Assembly (NCBI GenBank): GCA_900766775.1
Contig: CAAFXN010000078.1
Span: forward strand, 1-8,915
Length of the DNA: 8,915 nt
Source of the DNA: Bacteroidales bacterium
Lineage (GTDB): Bacteria; Bacteroidota; Bacteroidia; Bacteroidales; Paludibacteraceae
Direction of reading: 5' to 3'
The notes under the pieces were generated by a model. The model saw only the letters and a list, made by a program, of their open reading frames with translations, did not search any database and was not told the DNA's origin. This document shows positions 6,056 through 8,915 of the stretch, piece by piece. The number at the start of each line of letters is the position of its first letter. Within the stretch, counting starts at the first letter, position 1. Both the position numbers and the translations under genes were made by a program.

Positions 6056-8915
6056 CAGCGTATAGTCTGTTCTGTTTGCCTTGCCTCTTTCTTCGCCTTT
6101 CTCGTTGCTTTGCGCTGTTCGCGTTCTGCTTTGGTGGGGGTGTTGAAGTCCTGTTTCCACACGAAGCCGATGCCTTGTATCGTGCTGGCTTGGCGCAGCG
6201 AGTACTTGTCCACGGTGTGGGTGTAGCCTTTCAGGCGCAGCCTGCCGTCCTCCGTGAGCATCACCTCCACATCCAGGTCGCCGAAGAAAGGCTGGTTGGC
6301 GATGTCGTTGTATCTGTATCCCACATTGCCGTTTATCAGCAGTCTGTCCACGGGTTGCAGTTGGAACTGCGCCTCGTATTCTTGGCTGGCATCGGCTCCC
6401 TCGCCGTCCGTGCGGATGTTCACACCCATCGTGAAGACATTGGTCAACTTGCTGAGCCATGCGTTTATCTGTCCCGTGATGGTGGAGGAGAGTAGGGAGT
6501 ACGACTCATTCATGCCGATGTACTGCGTGCTGGTCATATACTCGGGCATGAAGAACTTGCCGAAGACGAGAAGATACACCACCTGTCGCATCAGCATCTC
6601 GTCCGTGTTGATGATGGCTTTCACCTGCGACTGGATGTTCTCGTCCGAGTTGGGCAACTCAATGCCGAACTGCAGAATCGGGTTATCCAGCGTCCCGCGC
6701 AGGGTCAGACAGGTGTTCACCGGCACGCTCGTTCGCGTGGTGGCGAGTTGGCTTATCTCGCTGCCAAACAGGTCTTTCAGGCTGGCCGTAACCTTGTACT
6801 TTGCGGTTACGTCTAACTGCGGCTGCTCCGGCGCGCCTGACCAGGATACGCTGCTGCCCTCCGAGATAACGAACTGGCGGCGGATGATATTGCCCACGGT
6901 GAAATCCAGCGTCCCTTGCTGCAAGATGTAGTTGCCCATCAACTTGATGTCCTCGTTCTGCGAGTCGTAGGTGAAGCGCAGGGAACCGTCGCCTCGCCCT
7001 TGCAGGATGTCGCCATTGCGTTCGCCGAGCACGAGTTGCGCCAGCAGGTGCTGGTCTATGTCTATGTTCATCGCAAGAAGAATGCGGGTGGTGCTCGGGC
7101 GTGCCCAACTCAACGGCAGGTCGGGCTCTTCCTCCTCTTCCTCGCCGGAGGAGTAGATGCTCACCGTATTATGGTCCACAAACTGGATGAAGTTGCTCTC
7201 CGAGGCAGTAGAGGCGTAGTCTATCGAGAAACGGAAACGCGACTTGCCCACCGTCCGTGCGTCGGCTTGGATATTCACCTCCGCCTCGTTGCCCTGTATG
7301 CTCACTTTGCCGTTGGCATATACGCGCCCTTGCAGCATCTCGCCGGCCTTGTCGGGCAGGTTGAGTGCCAGCGCGTCATTCACCTGCACATCGAACCCGT
7401 AGCGGAAGTTCTTGAAACAATCGTGATAGAGCGCGCCATCCAGCAGTAGCGTATGCTGCTCCTCATCGCGGAGGGTGATGTTGCGGAATTGGATGGAGGT
7501 GGAGTCCATCGTTACGGAGTCGCTCAGGTAGTAGCGGCACCCCGTGAAGGGGATGGTCAGCGCCCCGCCTTCGGCTTTCACCTTGGCGGTAACCCATACC
7601 TTATGATTTTCACCAAAGATATCTACCACGCCGCTGCCATAACCACTGATGTCGGCGATGATTCCGTCTGTCCAGTGGTTGATGAACGAAAGCGGAATGG
7701 AATCGGGGTAGATGGTGATTCCCCAGTGCCCCGTGGCAGTAACCACCTCGCCGTCCACATGCGCCACCGGCCGCTCCGTGGGGGTATAGACATCGCCGTT
7801 GATCAGGATGTTCTTCGTCTCTTTGTCGAGTGCCACCTGTGCGTAGGCAGTACCGAGCGGCATATCGTTTATTTGTGTGGAATCCAGCCGCACATCCGCC
7901 TCAAAGACAGGTTGGCTGAATAGGTTGTAGAGCGTAGCCCAACCGGTGGCATACCCGCCCAACTTAAACTCTTTCTCCGGCAGCACAAACGGCAGAATGA
8001 ATCCTGCATCGATATGCCCGAGTTCCACGCGCAGCGAGTCTTCTGCCCGCTTGGACGCCACGCCGTTAGCGCGGATATACTGGTGCGATGCCTCCACTTG
8101 GAAGTTCTCAATGCTCAGCGTGGTGTCTGCCACGCAGTAGTTGATATGGCTCTCGTTGATGGTGTAGAGCGAGTCTTTGAGTACCACTGTCGAGGGCAGC
8201 AGGTGCAGGTCGATAAGCGGCTTGCCTACGTATTGCGAGAAATGGGTATGGAGGTGCACATCGCCCGAATAGACATGCTCCATAGAGTCTAACTGGTGCA
8301 AGGCAATATCTATGTTCACATGGTTATCCAGCGCGGCGATATAGGTCGTAGCGTTCATGTTCTTCGCTTTCGCCGAGAGCGAGAGCGCCGCCGGACCGTC
8401 AAAGTTGTTGAAAGCGAGGGTGATATCCTCAATGGGTGTGCCGTTCACACGCACGCTGGTGGCGTATGCCTGCATGCCGAAGAGCCCCTCTGCCTCGTGG
8501 TAGAACCCTTTGAGAACGGGCTGGTCGCCGAGGGTGAAAGGCAGGCGCAATAGTCGTTGCAGAGGTTTCAGACGGTGTCCGTAGAGGTAGAAATCCAGCG
8601 TCTGCGGCTGTGCGGCTTGGTGCGCAAGGATACGTTTTGCCGTGGTAGCAGGAAAGGCATCGGGCAGGTATTGGTATGCCAGCCGTAGGAAGGCATATGG
8701 CAACTCCGCATAGCGGAACGCACCCGACAGGCTGCCGGTCATGATGTCGGAGGTCAGGCGGATATGCTTTTGGTCGTTCTCCTCTGCCAATACGGTAAGT
8801 TTGAATTGTTGCAGCATGACGGAGTCCGTCTCGCGCCTCAGTCGCAGCGAGTCCACCACGAGGTAGCCGTTCATCTTGTCGGGGTTGATACCGCTCAGGT
8901 TGGCAGCGAGCGACA
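6055..8915 (-). CDS. tamB: Translocation and assembly module protein TamB (N-terminus outside window)
   Basis: TamB is a long periplasmic protein anchored in the inner membrane. It works with TamA-type BamA relatives on outer-membrane protein assembly and, as an AsmA-like beta-groove protein, in phospholipid transport. The frame is open to the right edge: 13 codons (ending L-S-G-I-N-P-D-K) precede the ATG at 8872-8874, so that ATG is internal. About 950 residues are visible; the family reaches roughly 1,400-1,700 in Bacteroidota, so the anchor and first third are missing. Numbering from 8874: repeated beta-strand groove modules to about 565; a hexaglutamate run at 578-583 beginning an acidic, proline-containing loop; the TamB/DUF490 domain about 590-910, with IIRRQF, GAPEQPQLDVTAKY, LTLRGTLDNP, FGKFF and LLSSTITGQI; a last strand ending GFVWKQDFN; then a basic tail about 915-939 rich in K, R, E and A. 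The stop is TGA at 6055-6057. comM follows after 43 bases. Confidence 0.93.
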   Translation of the reverse strand, partial: SLAANLSGINPDKMNGYLVVDSLRLRRETDSVMLQQFKLTVLAEENDQKHIRLTSDIMTGSLSGAFRYAELPYAFLRLAYQYLPDAFPATTAKRILAHQAAQPQTLDFYLYGHRLKPLQRLLRLPFTLGDQPVLKGFYHEAEGLFGMQAYATSVRVNGTPIEDITLAFNNFDGPAALSLSAKAKNMNATTYIAALDNHVNIDIALHQLDSMEHVYSGDVHLHTHFSQYVGKPLIDLHLLPSTVVLKDSLYTINESHINYCVADTTLSIENFQVEASHQYIRANGVASKRAEDSLRVELGHIDAGFILPFVLPEKEFKLGGYATGWATLYNLFSQPVFEADVRLDSTQINDMPLGTAYAQVALDKETKNILINGDVYTPTERPVAHVDGEVVTATGHWGITIYPDSIPLSFINHWTDGIIADISGYGSGVVDIFGENHKVWVTAKVKAEGGALTIPFTGCRYYLSDSVTMDSTSIQFRNITLRDEEQHTLLLDGALYHDCFKNFRYGFDVQVNDALALNLPDKAGEMLQGRVYANGKVSIQGNEAEVNIQADARTVGKSRFRFSIDYASTASESNFIQFVDHNTVSIYSSGEEEEEEPDLPLSWARPSTTRILLAMNIDIDQHLLAQLVLGERNGDILQGRGDGSLRFTYDSQNEDIKLMGNYILQQGTLDFTVGNIIRRQFVISEGSSVSWSGAPEQPQLDVTAKYKVTASLKDLFGSEISQLATTRTSVPVNTCLTLRGTLDNPILQFGIELPNSDENIQSQVKAIINTDEMLMRQVVYLLVFGKFFMPEYMTSTQYIGMNESYSLLSSTITGQINAWLSKLTNVFTMGVNIRTDGEGADASQEYEAQFQLQPVDRLLINGNVGYRYNDIANQPFFGDLDVEVMLTEDGRLRLKGYTHTVDKYSLRQASTIQGIGFVWKQDFNTPTKAEREQRKATRKAKKEARQTEQTIR

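Noticed and set aside
6254..7449. Open frames of 177 and 225 codons antisense to tamB
   Set aside because: They overlap a clearly coding tamB, show no domain or signal peptide, and follow from low stop-codon density opposite the gene.
8872..8874. ATG as the start codon of tamB
   Set aside because: The reading frame continues upstream to the edge with TamB-like sequence, and a protein starting here would lack the inner-membrane anchor.

Overview
The window looks like an ordinary chromosomal core region of a member of the Bacteroidota, most likely the order Bacteroidales. The reasons are a SecA with the long Bacteroidales-type layout and C-terminal zinc tail, a DUF3078 outer-membrane protein (a family I know essentially only from Bacteroidota), a very large TamB of the Bacteroidota type, and no Shine-Dalgarno-like sequence ahead of the two start codons that can be seen. 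Base composition is moderately GC-rich and looks even across all four genes, so I see no sign of recent transfer.

Layout: two convergent gene pairs fill almost the whole window. On the + strand, secA runs in from the left edge (its first ~70 codons are outside) and ends at 3127. A DUF3078 outer-membrane protein gene follows after 12 bases in the same frame and ends at 4375. On the - strand, tamB enters from the right edge (its N-terminal part is outside) and ends at 6055. It is followed after 43 bases by comM/yifB, a Mg-chelatase-like AAA+ ATPase, which ends at 4467. The two pairs meet tail to tail in a 91-base gap (4376-4466) that holds two abutting hairpins, probably a shared terminator region, and a triple 10-base repeat that spans the comM stop codon. 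The tamB-comM gap is AT-rich and built from a degenerate TTTACGA heptamer repeat followed by eight T. No gene-free stretch exceeds 100 bases. I found no tRNA, rRNA, CRISPR array, insertion sequence or phage gene.

How the genes fit together: three of the four products belong to envelope biogenesis. SecA drives export across the inner membrane, TamB bridges the periplasm and helps insert proteins into or move lipids to the outer membrane, and the DUF3078 protein is a predicted exported outer-membrane beta-barrel that would use both routes. ComM is the outlier: its Haemophilus/Vibrio relatives act in DNA branch migration during natural transformation.

I did not find a convincing undescribed system. 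The points most worth checking are the small non-coding structures (heptamer array, triple repeat, paired hairpins), the TTG start and tight secA coupling of the DUF3078 gene, the cysteine cluster in ComM, and the acidic run and basic tail of TamB.
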